Of a DNA stretch of 64,000 bases, positions 47,863 through 54,241 are shown one piece after another. The DNA comes from UBA6814 sp040753075 (GTDB lineage Bacteria; Desulfobacterota; Desulfovibrionia; Desulfovibrionales; Desulfovibrionaceae). Positions within the stretch are counted from its first letter, which is position 1; each line of letters starts with the position of its first letter. The notes beneath the pieces are model-generated. The model was not told where the DNA came from. It did not search any database and saw nothing but the letters and a program-made list of their open reading frames with translations. Location: positions 1 through 64,000 of the forward strand of contig JBFMHA010000005.1 of the NCBI GenBank assembly GCA_040753075.1, written 5' to 3'. The position numbers were made by a program, and so were the translations under genes.

Positions 47863-48749
47863 GGGGCGTCCGCCGGCCGGGCCTTGTCCGCCAGGGGCGG
47901 CGGCGATCCGGCGATCGCGAAGCCGATGGCCCCGTACTGGCAGGAATGCCGCAGGCACTTCAGGCAACGGATGCAGTTGGAGTGGTTGGGCTCCTCGTAG
48001 AATGCCACGCCCATGGGGCAGTCCCGCTCGCAGGCCTTGCAGCGCACGCACTTTTCCTCGTCCCGGGTGAGGCGGAACACGCTGGACTTGTTGAACAGCG
48101 AGTAGATGGCCCCCAGGGGGCAGGCCACCCGGCAGAAGGGCCGCCGGCTCGCCACCATCCAGGCCAGGAAGAAGAGCAGGATGGCGAGCTTGTTGTAGAA
48201 GAGCGGGCCGACCATGGACCGCAGGTTCGGCTTCATGGCCAGCAGGGGCAGTCCGGCCTCCAGCGTGCCGGCCGGGCACACGTACTTGCAGTACCAGGTC
48301 TGGCCATAGCCGAAATCGTCCAGGACCAGGGCCGGGAGCAGGACCACGAAAAGGGCCAGGAACACGTACTTGAGCGGGTACAGCCCGCGCCAGACAGCCA
48401 GCTTGGGCGAGGGGATCTTGTGCAGGAGCTCCTGGAGGAGGCCGAAGGGGCACAGCCAGCCGCAGGGCATGCGGCCCACCAGCGCGCCCAGGGTTCCCAG
48501 GAAGCCGAGCACGTAGAGTCCCAGGTGGACCTTGCCCACCTCCAGGCCGGGCTTGATGGAGGCCATGGCGAACTGGAGGGATCCGATGGGGCAGGCCGTG
48601 GCGGCGGCCGGGCAGGAGTAGCAGTTGAGACCCGGCGCGCAGATGCTCTTGAGGCGGCCGCCGTAGATGACCGGGCCGCCGAAGGGGAACAGCCACCAGG
48701 CGTTGGTGAGCACGGTGGCCGCGAACTGCACCCAGCGCCGCAGGTCCAT
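47859..48749 (-). CDS. NapH-like membrane 4Fe-4S protein
   Basis: 296 aa with about five membrane helices. Cysteine pairs occur at membrane edges: CYSCPAAATACP, CGWLCPFG, CKYVCPAG and CRVACPLG. A C-terminal ferredoxin-like domain has CVRCKACERDCP and CIRCLKCLRHSC. This is the NapH/CcoG-like quinol-to-cytoplasm electron-transfer type. It starts one base into the stop of the CXXC micro-protein, so both are translationally coupled. The redox partner is unknown. Confidence 0.9.
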   Translation of the reverse strand: MDLRRWVQFAATVLTNAWWLFPFGGPVIYGGRLKSICAPGLNCYSCPAAATACPIGSLQFAMASIKPGLEVGKVHLGLYVLGFLGTLGALVGRMPCGWLCPFGLLQELLHKIPSPKLAVWRGLYPLKYVFLALFVVLLPALVLDDFGYGQTWYCKYVCPAGTLEAGLPLLAMKPNLRSMVGPLFYNKLAILLFFLAWMVASRRPFCRVACPLGAIYSLFNKSSVFRLTRDEEKCVRCKACERDCPMGVAFYEEPNHSNCIRCLKCLRHSCQYGAIGFAIAGSPPPLADKARPADAP

Positions 48750-48883
48750 CAGCCCACCCCGATGCAGGACAGGCAGATGGCCACCGCCTTCTCGAACACC
48801 GCTTCGGGCTCGCCCAGGGTCACGCCCAGGGCGAACAGGGCCAGGAACGCGCAGAGCAGCACGTAGGGCAGTTTGCGTCGCAT
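48749..48883 (-). CDS. CXXC micro-protein (CD1871A-like), 44 aa
   Basis: Minus-strand ATG at 48883 preceded by AGGGAGGAG, ending with TGA that overlaps the next ATG (TGATG). The 44 residues have one membrane helix (YVLLCAFLALFALGVTLG) and end in ICLSCIGVG. This is the pattern I recall for the CD1871A family of CXXC micro-proteins, which typically precede a membrane 4Fe-4S protein, as here. A role as a redox or assembly subunit of the NapH-like protein is inferred. Confidence 0.85.
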   Translation of the reverse strand: MRRKLPYVLLCAFLALFALGVTLGEPEAVFEKAVAICLSCIGVG

Positions 48884-48990
48884 GGGGGCTCCTCCCTGGG
48901 AGACGGCCTAGCACGAAGCCCGGGGTTCCGGCAACGAGGCGGGACTTGCGCGGGGATGGGCCCTCGCGGGGAGCTAGGCGCTGGCAACGA

Positions 48991-49023
48991 AAAGGCCCCC
49001 CTCCTGCCGGAAGGGGGCCTTTC
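48991..49023 (-). terminator. Terminator of the por operon
   Basis: Read on the minus strand, AAAGGCCCCC pairs with GGGGGCCTTT around a loop of about 12 bases, followed by a short T-run. It lies just after the porB stop. Confidence 0.75.
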
Positions 49024-49042
49024 AATTCACAGCCGTTCGGCC

Positions 49043-50026
49043 CTATTCCTCGTCCTTGGCCCCGCCCTTCTCCTTGGGAGCGGGGAAGGTGTTCGCCAGG
49101 GCGTTCAGGTAGGCCCAGGACTCGTCCACCTGCTTCTGGATGCCGGCCACGTCGGACTCGGCGAGGTGGCGGAAGCGGCGCTGCACCTTGAGGTAGTCCA
49201 GCACCGGCTTGGGCTTGGCCACCTTCTTGGTGATGTTGTAGCGGCCGCCGATGACCTCGTAGAGCGGGAAGACGTTGGTCTCCACCGCCAGCTTGGACAG
49301 GCTGATGCCGATCTCGGGCTTGCAGCCCCAGCCGGTGGGGCACACCGAGTAGATGTGCAGGTAGGCCGGGCCGTCCACGGCCATGGCCTTGCGCACCTTG
49401 TTCATGAGGTCGATGTGGAAGGCCGGCGAGGCGGTGGCCACGTACGGGATGGCGTGGGCCGCGCAGATGGCCGGCATGTTCTTCTTGCGGGTGGACTGGC
49501 CGATGCTCTTCTTGCCCGCGGGCGAGGTGGTGGTGGTCGCGCCGAAGGGCGTGGAGGAGGAGCGCTGCACGCCGGTGTTCATGTACGCCTCGTTGTCCAG
49601 GCAGACGTAGATGAACTTGTGGCCGCGCTCCAGGGCGCCGGACAGGGCCTGCAGGCCGATGTCCGCGGTGGCGCCGTCGCCGGCGAAGGCCAGCACCGTG
49701 GGCAGGGGGCCCTGGCGCTTGCCCTTGCGGGTCATGGCCTGGAGGGCGGCCTCGACGCCCGAGGCCACTGCCGCGGTGTTCTCGAAGGCCACGTGGATCC
49801 AGGGCGTCTTCCAGGCGCTCTGGGGGTAGGGAGAGGTGATGATCTCCATGCATCCCGTGGCGTTGCAGATGATGCAGTCCTTGCCCACCGCGCGGGTGAC
49901 CATGCTCATGGCCAGGACCTCGACGCAGCCCTGGCAGGCGCGGTGGCCCGAGGCCACCATGGACTCGCGCGGCACGTTCTTGCCGGTGATCTTCTGGTAT
50001 CCGGAGAGGTCCACGTCCCTAAGCAT
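49043..50026 (-). CDS. porB: 2-oxoacid:ferredoxin oxidoreductase, beta subunit
   Basis: 327 aa. CQGCVEVLAM and ATGCMEIITSPYP supply cysteines for a [4Fe-4S] cluster, and GDGATADIGLQALSGALERG with LDNEAYMNTGVQRSSSTPFGA forms the thiamine-diphosphate site. CPTGWGCKPE near 230 is typical of PorB. It starts 8 bases inside the alpha gene. With PorA and PorD it oxidises pyruvate or another 2-oxo acid to acyl-CoA, reducing ferredoxin. Confidence 0.93.
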   Translation of the reverse strand: MLRDVDLSGYQKITGKNVPRESMVASGHRACQGCVEVLAMSMVTRAVGKDCIICNATGCMEIITSPYPQSAWKTPWIHVAFENTAAVASGVEAALQAMTRKGKRQGPLPTVLAFAGDGATADIGLQALSGALERGHKFIYVCLDNEAYMNTGVQRSSSTPFGATTTTSPAGKKSIGQSTRKKNMPAICAAHAIPYVATASPAFHIDLMNKVRKAMAVDGPAYLHIYSVCPTGWGCKPEIGISLSKLAVETNVFPLYEVIGGRYNITKKVAKPKPVLDYLKVQRRFRHLAESDVAGIQKQVDESWAYLNALANTFPAPKEKGGAKDEE

Positions 50027-51191
50027 CGCTCTTCACCCCCCAGATGATGTAGTCATCCTTGATCTTTCCGCCCTTGGCCAGGGCGTACATGTCCTCGAAG
50101 TCCTTGACCGACACGTCGCGGCCGCCCAGGCCGGCCACGATGTTGACGATCTTCGGGGCGTTCTTGTCCCCGTAGAACAGGCTCTTGATCTCGGTGGCCA
50201 CCGGGCCGCACACCCCGCCGGGAGACAGGGCGCGGTCGATGACGATGACCTTGGTGGCGTCCTTGAGGGCCTTCTTCATCTCTTCCTTGGGGAAGGGCCT
50301 CCACAGGCGCAGCCGCACCTGGCCCACGTCCTGGCCCGCGGCGGTCAGGTTGTCCAGGGCGGTCATGGCGGTTTCGCTCAGGGAGCCCATGGTCACGAAC
50401 ACGGTCTTGGCCTTCTTCTTCCCGTTGGTCTCCACCACCTGGTACTTGCGGCCGGAATGCTTGCCCCAGGCCGCCAGGACCTCCTTGACCACGGCCTTGG
50501 AGTCCCAGAGGGCCTGCTCGTACTGCTTCTTGGCTTCGGTGTAGACCTCGGGCACGCCCACCGGCCCCATGGTCACGGGATTCTTGGGATCCAGGGTCAT
50601 GAGCGGCTTGTAGTCGGGCAGGAACGCCTTGACCTCGGTCGCTTCCATGAACTCGATGGGCTCGATCATGTGGGTGAGGATGAACCCGTCCATGTTCACG
50701 CCCACGGGCAGGAGCACCCGCTGGTCCTCGGCGATGCGGAAGGCGCAGACCGTGAGGTCGAAGACCTCCTGGCCGTTCTCGCAGAATACCTGCACCCAGC
50801 CCGCGTCGCGCTCGCTCATGATGTCCGAGTGGTCGTTCCAGATGGAGATGGGGCCGGACAGGGAGCGGTTGGCGATGGTCATGACGATGGGCAGGCGCAT
50901 GGCCGACGCGATGAACATGATCTCGTGCATGAGGGCCAGGCCCTGGGCCGAGGTGGCGGTGTAGGTCCGCGCCCCGGTGGCCGAGGAGCCCACCGCGGCG
51001 CTCATGGCCGTGTGCTCGCTCTCCACCGGAATGAAGGCCGCGTCCAGGTCGCCGTTGGCCACGTGGTGGGACAACTCCTCCACGATGTGGGTCTGGGGTG
51101 TGATGGGATAGGCGGAAATCACGTCCACGTCGCAGAGTTTCACCGCCTCGGCCACGGCCAGGGAGACTTCGATGCCGACACGCTTGCCCAT
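50019..51191 (-). CDS. porA: 2-oxoacid:ferredoxin oxidoreductase, alpha subunit
   Basis: 390 aa. VISAYPITPQTHIVEELSH, PVESEHTAMSAAVGSSATGAR, YTATSAQGLALMHEIMFIAS, and DHSDIMSERDAGWVQ are core PorA motifs. GGAGGAG precedes the ATG, which overlaps the PorD stop. In most such operons a gamma subunit (PorC) accompanies A, B and D; none is encoded here or fused to a neighbour. Confidence 0.93.
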   Translation of the reverse strand: MGKRVGIEVSLAVAEAVKLCDVDVISAYPITPQTHIVEELSHHVANGDLDAAFIPVESEHTAMSAAVGSSATGARTYTATSAQGLALMHEIMFIASAMRLPIVMTIANRSLSGPISIWNDHSDIMSERDAGWVQVFCENGQEVFDLTVCAFRIAEDQRVLLPVGVNMDGFILTHMIEPIEFMEATEVKAFLPDYKPLMTLDPKNPVTMGPVGVPEVYTEAKKQYEQALWDSKAVVKEVLAAWGKHSGRKYQVVETNGKKKAKTVFVTMGSLSETAMTALDNLTAAGQDVGQVRLRLWRPFPKEEMKKALKDATKVIVIDRALSPGGVCGPVATEIKSLFYGDKNAPKIVNIVAGLGGRDVSVKDFEDMYALAKGGKIKDDYIIWGVKSDA

Positions 51192-51481
51192 CACTTCTCC
51201 TCCTTGACCATGCTGATGGCCTGGGTTGGGCACTCGTTGGCGCAGATGCCGCACCCCTTGCAATAGGACAGGTCGGCCCGGAAGAGGCCGTCCTTGTCTT
51301 CGGAATAGCAGAACTCAGGGCAATACGTGAGGCATTTGGCGCACTTGATGCATTTTTCCTCGTCCAGCTGAGGGGCGAGGCTCTTCCAGTCGCCGGTCTT
51401 GAGCTTGGCCGTGGAGCCGGGCTCGAGGATGGCGCAGCCCAGGGCCAGCTTCTGCCAGGCCACGAAGGCGCGATCAGACAT
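51191..51481 (-). CDS. porD: 2-oxoacid:ferredoxin oxidoreductase, delta (ferredoxin-like) subunit
   Basis: 96 aa from the ATG at 51481 (AAGGAGG). Two [4Fe-4S] motifs are CIKCAKCLTYCPE and CKGCGICANECPT. The N-terminal GSTAKLKTGDWKSLAPQLDEEKC is typical PorD. It passes electrons from the TPP centre to ferredoxin. It is the first gene of the operon, divergent from cytochrome c3. Confidence 0.93.
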   Translation of the reverse strand: MSDRAFVAWQKLALGCAILEPGSTAKLKTGDWKSLAPQLDEEKCIKCAKCLTYCPEFCYSEDKDGLFRADLSYCKGCGICANECPTQAISMVKEEK

Positions 51482-51532
51482 GGATGACCTCCTTGACAAG
51501 ATGGGTGGTCCCGGAGTGGGAGCCGAATTCCG

Positions 51533-51561
51533 ATTCTGCTAGCAATAATTCCGAAAAACAA
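51533..51561 (-). promoter_or_regulatory. Possible sigma70 promoter of the por operon
   Basis: On the minus strand TTGTTT (51561-51556), 17 bases, CAGAAT (51538-51533). The leader is about 45 bases. Only moderate match to consensus. Confidence 0.4.
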
Positions 51562-51604
51562 GAAGAGAATTTGATGAACGGAGGAGTATTCCCGGTGAGC
51601 GGCA

Positions 51605-51620
51605 TGCGCCAAAAGGCGCA
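51605..51620. promoter_or_regulatory. Inverted repeat between por and cytochrome c3 promoters
   Basis: TGCGCC-AAAA-GGCGCA is a perfect 6-base inverted repeat with a 4-base spacer, midway between the two divergent promoters. It is a candidate operator for coordinate control. Confidence 0.4.
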
Positions 51621-51648
51621 AACGTCTCAACTCATCCGCGCAGGGTAA

Positions 51649-51677
51649 TTGACCCCGCGTGCAGGGGGGGGTATACA
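51649..51677 (+). promoter_or_regulatory. Sigma70 promoter of the cytochrome c3 gene
   Basis: TTGACC (51649-51654), 17 bases, TATACA (51672-51677). The predicted leader is about 87 bases to the ATG at 51771. Confidence 0.7.
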
Positions 51678-51770
51678 GCACGTGCATCAGTGTCATGGGC
51701 CGTTCATGGGAGGTTCGGCCGGGGGAGTTCCCCGGGGCGGATGCGGCCCGTAACCTTTTCGGAGGCGGTA

Positions 51771-52172
51771 ATGAAGCGTTCGATGATGTTCCTGCTCTGC
51801 GTCGCCCTGATCGCGACCTGGTCCGTGGCCCTGGCTGCTCCGAAGGCCCCTGCGGGCGCCTCGAAGCTTGCCTACCTGCCGTCCAAGACGGTTGAGATGA
51901 AACACGAAACCCATGCGAAGGTGGATTGCAAGGTCTGCCACCACGAGCCCGACTTCGGCAAGACCGACAAGGTGGCCAAGTGCTCGAACAAGGGCTGCCA
52001 CGACTCCCTGGACAAGGCCGACAAGTCCGAGAAGTCCCTGTACCAGGCCTTCCACAAGAAGGGCGGCAAGCAGGCCTCCTGCGTGTCCTGCCACACCGAC
52101 GAAGCGGCCAAGATGGACAAGGAGAAGGGCAAGGCCCTGAAGGGCTGCAACAAGTCCGTGTGCCATCCGTAA
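51771..52172 (+). CDS. cycA: Periplasmic tetraheme cytochrome c3
   Basis: 133 aa from the ATG at 51771 (GGAGGCGGTA); longer frames upstream are leader. Signal peptide 1-23 (SVALAAPK). Heme-binding motifs are CKVCH (53-57), CSNKGCH (71-77, CX4CH), CVSCH (104-108) and CNKSVCH (126-132, CX4CH), the classic class III pattern; H45/H48, H58 and H95 are likely sixth ligands. Type I c3 accepts electrons from periplasmic hydrogenases and passes them to membrane complexes. It is followed by a strong terminator, so it is monocistronic. Confidence 0.96.
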   Translation: MKRSMMFLLCVALIATWSVALAAPKAPAGASKLAYLPSKTVEMKHETHAKVDCKVCHHEPDFGKTDKVAKCSNKGCHDSLDKADKSEKSLYQAFHKKGGKQASCVSCHTDEAAKMDKEKGKALKGCNKSVCHP

Positions 52173-52200
52173 GGACGGCCCGGTTCCGCAGCAATGACGA

Positions 52201-52227
52201 GGCCGCCCCGCGAGGGGCGGCCTTTTT
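52201..52227 (+). terminator. Intrinsic terminator after cytochrome c3
   Basis: GGCCGCCCC-GCGA-GGGGCGGCC, then TTTTT. Confidence 0.92.
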
Positions 52228-52245
52228 CATTGATATGGATGCGCC

Positions 52246-52716
52246 CTAGAGCCTGGCCCCGGCGTCGGGGTCGGTCCGGCGCGGGGGCAGGCTGCCGGGC
52301 AGGCCGAGCACGAACTCGCGGATCATGTCCCGCACCCGGCGGTAGTGGTCCAGGGCCTCCTCCTCGTCCGCGGCGTCGGCGGCCAGGCGCGGCGGGTCCG
52401 GGAAGCCGCGGTGGACCACCGTGGCCCCGCCCGGGAAGCGCGGGCAGTGGCCGTGGGCGTGGTCGCACAGGGTGATCACGTAGTCGAAGTCCAGGGAGGG
52501 GAGGTCGTCCAGGGTCTTGGAGGCCTGGGCCGAGATGTCGATCCCGGCCTCGGCCATGGCCTTGACCGCCAGCGGGTTCATGCCGTGCCGCTCCACCCCG
52601 GCCGAGAACGTCTCCACCGCGTCGGCCCGGAGGGCGCGGGCGAAGCCCTCGGCCATCTGGGAGCGGCAGGAGTTGCCGGTGCACAGGAACAGGATGCGCA
52701 ATCTGGGCGTATCCAT
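52246..52716 (-). CDS. arsC: Arsenate reductase / low-molecular-weight phosphatase-like
   Basis: 156 aa. CTGNSCRS at 12-19 is the CX5R phosphatase loop, and C84 and C91 (ITLCDHAHGHCP) are placed like the two resolving cysteines of thioredoxin-coupled ArsC (C10/C82/C89 in the S. aureus enzyme). It reduces arsenate to arsenite. GGAGAC precedes the ATG. No ArsR, ArsB or Acr3 genes are adjacent. Confidence 0.9.
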   Translation of the reverse strand: MDTPRLRILFLCTGNSCRSQMAEGFARALRADAVETFSAGVERHGMNPLAVKAMAEAGIDISAQASKTLDDLPSLDFDYVITLCDHAHGHCPRFPGGATVVHRGFPDPPRLAADAADEEEALDHYRRVRDMIREFVLGLPGSLPPRRTDPDAGARL

Positions 52717-52795
52717 GGGGTCTCCGGGGGGCTTTCGCCCGCGCGCGTATCATTATTATATGGCGCCGGCGCGGATGGCGGCTCGGCCGGGCCGT

Positions 52796-53470
52796 TCAGC
52801 GCCCGGCGAGCGTCTGGTCCACCAGGTCCTTGAGCAGGGGGTAGAGGTTGTCCGCCACCTTGGCCGCGCCGGCCGGGTTGGGGTGGATGCCGTCGGCCTG
52901 GTTGAGCTCGGGCCGCATGGCCACGCCCTCCAGGAGGAAGGGGAGGAAGGACGCGCCATGTTTTCCGGCCAGGCGGGGGAACACCGCGTTGAAGCGGGCC
53001 GCGTAGTCCGGGCCGAAGTTGGCCAGGCTGCGCATCCCGGCCAGGAGCACGGGAATCCTCTTCTCGGCGAAGAGGTCGAGCATGGCCGCCAGGTTCTTTT
53101 CCATGTTCTCGGGCGGCATGCCCATGAGCCCGTCGTTGGCGCCCAGCTCCAGCATGGCCACATCCGGCCGCTCCCGGAGCAGCCAGGGCAGGCGGGCCAG
53201 CCCGCCGGCGGTGGTGTCTCCGGAGATGCCGGCGTTGACCATGCGCACGGGGTAGCCCTCCCGGCGCAGGCGCTCGGCCAGCAGGTCGGGCACGGACTGG
53301 CCCGCGGGCAGGCCGTAACCGGCGAACAGGCTGTCCCCCAGGGCCAGGATGGTCAGGGGGCGGGCGGAGTCGGCGGCGGAGGTAGGAGAAGCCACGAGGA
53401 GCAGGGCGGCCAGGGCCGCAGCCAGGCTAGAGCATCGTAATCCTGAAAGGATGCAGATGCCTTTGTGCAT
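52796..53470 (-). CDS. GDSL-type arylesterase/lysophospholipase (TesA-like)
   Basis: 224 aa from the ATG at 53470; a Met 12 codons further upstream would place a perfect inverted repeat inside the coding region and is less likely. Signal peptide about 1-31 (LLLVASPTSAADS). SGNH blocks are ALGDSLFAGYGL (Ser), NAGISGDTTAGG (Gly), LGANDGLMG (Asn) and DGIHPNPAG (Asp-His). It is a periplasmic esterase or thioesterase. It follows the FKBP gene by about 58 bases holding two inverted repeats. Confidence 0.9.
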   Translation of the reverse strand: MHKGICILSGLRCSSLAAALAALLLVASPTSAADSARPLTILALGDSLFAGYGLPAGQSVPDLLAERLRREGYPVRMVNAGISGDTTAGGLARLPWLLRERPDVAMLELGANDGLMGMPPENMEKNLAAMLDLFAEKRIPVLLAGMRSLANFGPDYAARFNAVFPRLAGKHGASFLPFLLEGVAMRPELNQADGIHPNPAGAAKVADNLYPLLKDLVDQTLAGR

Positions 53471-53474
53471 TTCG

Positions 53475-53499
53475 TTGAAATAATACTCAATTATTTCAA
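53475..53499. repeat. Perfect 10-bp inverted repeat upstream of the esterase gene
   Basis: TTGAAATAAT-ACTCA-ATTATTTCAA, perfect arms with a 5-base spacer, 5 bases upstream of the chosen ATG on the minus strand. It is AT-rich in a GC-rich context. It could be an operator or an mRNA hairpin covering the start. Confidence 0.8.
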
Positions 53500-53503
53500 T
53501 AGA

Positions 53504-53520
53504 CATCTTGCTTCAAGATG
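53504..53520. repeat. Second perfect inverted repeat after the FKBP gene
   Basis: CATCTTG-CTT-CAAGATG, 7-base arms, next to a run AAAA on the plus strand (TTTT before it on the minus strand). It may be a weak terminator or part of a paired operator with the repeat at 53475. Confidence 0.7.
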
Positions 53521-53528
53521 AAAAGGCG

Positions 53529-53960
53529 CTAGTCTTCGATGGCCACGAGCTCCAGTTCGAAGACCAGATCCTTGCCGGCCAGGGGGTGGTTGCCGTCCAG
53601 GGTCAGGCTGGTTTCGCTGGCCTCGACCACGGTCATGTGCAGTTCGCCCTGGGGGGTCTGCACCCGGAGCACCGCGCCGGTTTCGGGGTCCAGCCCCTTG
53701 GGCAGTTCGGAGCGGTCCACGTCCACCTTGAGGGATTCGTTGCGGGGGCCGTAGGCCTGGTCGCTGGGGATGGTGACGGACTTGGTCTCGCCCACGGCCA
53801 TGCCCTTGATCCCGTTCTCGAAGCCCGGGATCACGAATCCCTGGCCGATGACGAACTCCAGCGGATCGCGCTGGCGCGAGGAGTCGAACTCGTAGCCGTC
53901 GGTAAGGGTGCCGCGGTAGTGGACCTGGACTTTGTCGCCGTCCTTTGCGGTTCTGGTCAT
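53529..53960 (-). CDS. FKBP-type peptidyl-prolyl isomerase (SlyD-like)
   Basis: 143 aa from the ATG at 53960 (GGAGAG). DGDKVQVHYRGTLTDGYEFDSS, PLEFVIGQGFVIPGFENGIKGM and GETKSVTIPSDQAYGP are FKBP core; the inserted IF-like flap and HPLAGKDLVFELELVAI resemble SlyD without its His-rich tail. It accelerates proline isomerisation and chaperones folding. There is no signal peptide, so it is cytoplasmic. Confidence 0.93.
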   Translation of the reverse strand: MTRTAKDGDKVQVHYRGTLTDGYEFDSSRQRDPLEFVIGQGFVIPGFENGIKGMAVGETKSVTIPSDQAYGPRNESLKVDVDRSELPKGLDPETGAVLRVQTPQGELHMTVVEASETSLTLDGNHPLAGKDLVFELELVAIED

Positions 53961-54107
53961 GCGTCTCTCCAGTGTTTGCGGCCGGGCCGCGTGAACATGC
54001 CGGACGGCCGACATGCGGAAAAATCCAGGGTATACGCTCCCGCGTCCCGCGGCAACCCCGTCCGGCGTTGCCAGCCCGGAAGCTTTGCCCTACAGTGGCC
54101 CCCCTGC

Positions 54108-54197
54108 GGAGGGGTGGCCGAGCGGCCTAAGGCGGTGGTCTTGAAAACCACTGGCGGGGCAACCCGCCCGGGGGTTCGAATCCCTCCCCCTCCGCCA
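54108..54197 (+). tRNA. tRNA-Ser (anticodon TGA)
   Basis: 90 bases with a long variable arm. Acceptor GGAGGGG/CCCCTCC, anticodon stem GTGGT/ACCAC around CTTGAAA (anticodon TGA), T-arm GGTTCGAATCC, CCA encoded. A class II cloverleaf. Confidence 0.96.
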
Positions 54198-54241
54198 TAA
54201 TGCTTCGCACCTTCCCCGCTTCACGTAAAAGCGGAACAACC

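Noticed and set aside
53471..53506. Upstream start for the GDSL esterase
   Set aside because: It would translate a perfect inverted repeat and has no better ribosome-binding site; the signal peptide starts naturally at 53470.
54200..54241. Upstream start for the hybrid kinase
   Set aside because: It would begin 3 bases after the tRNA-Ser end, leaving no room for a ribosome-binding site.
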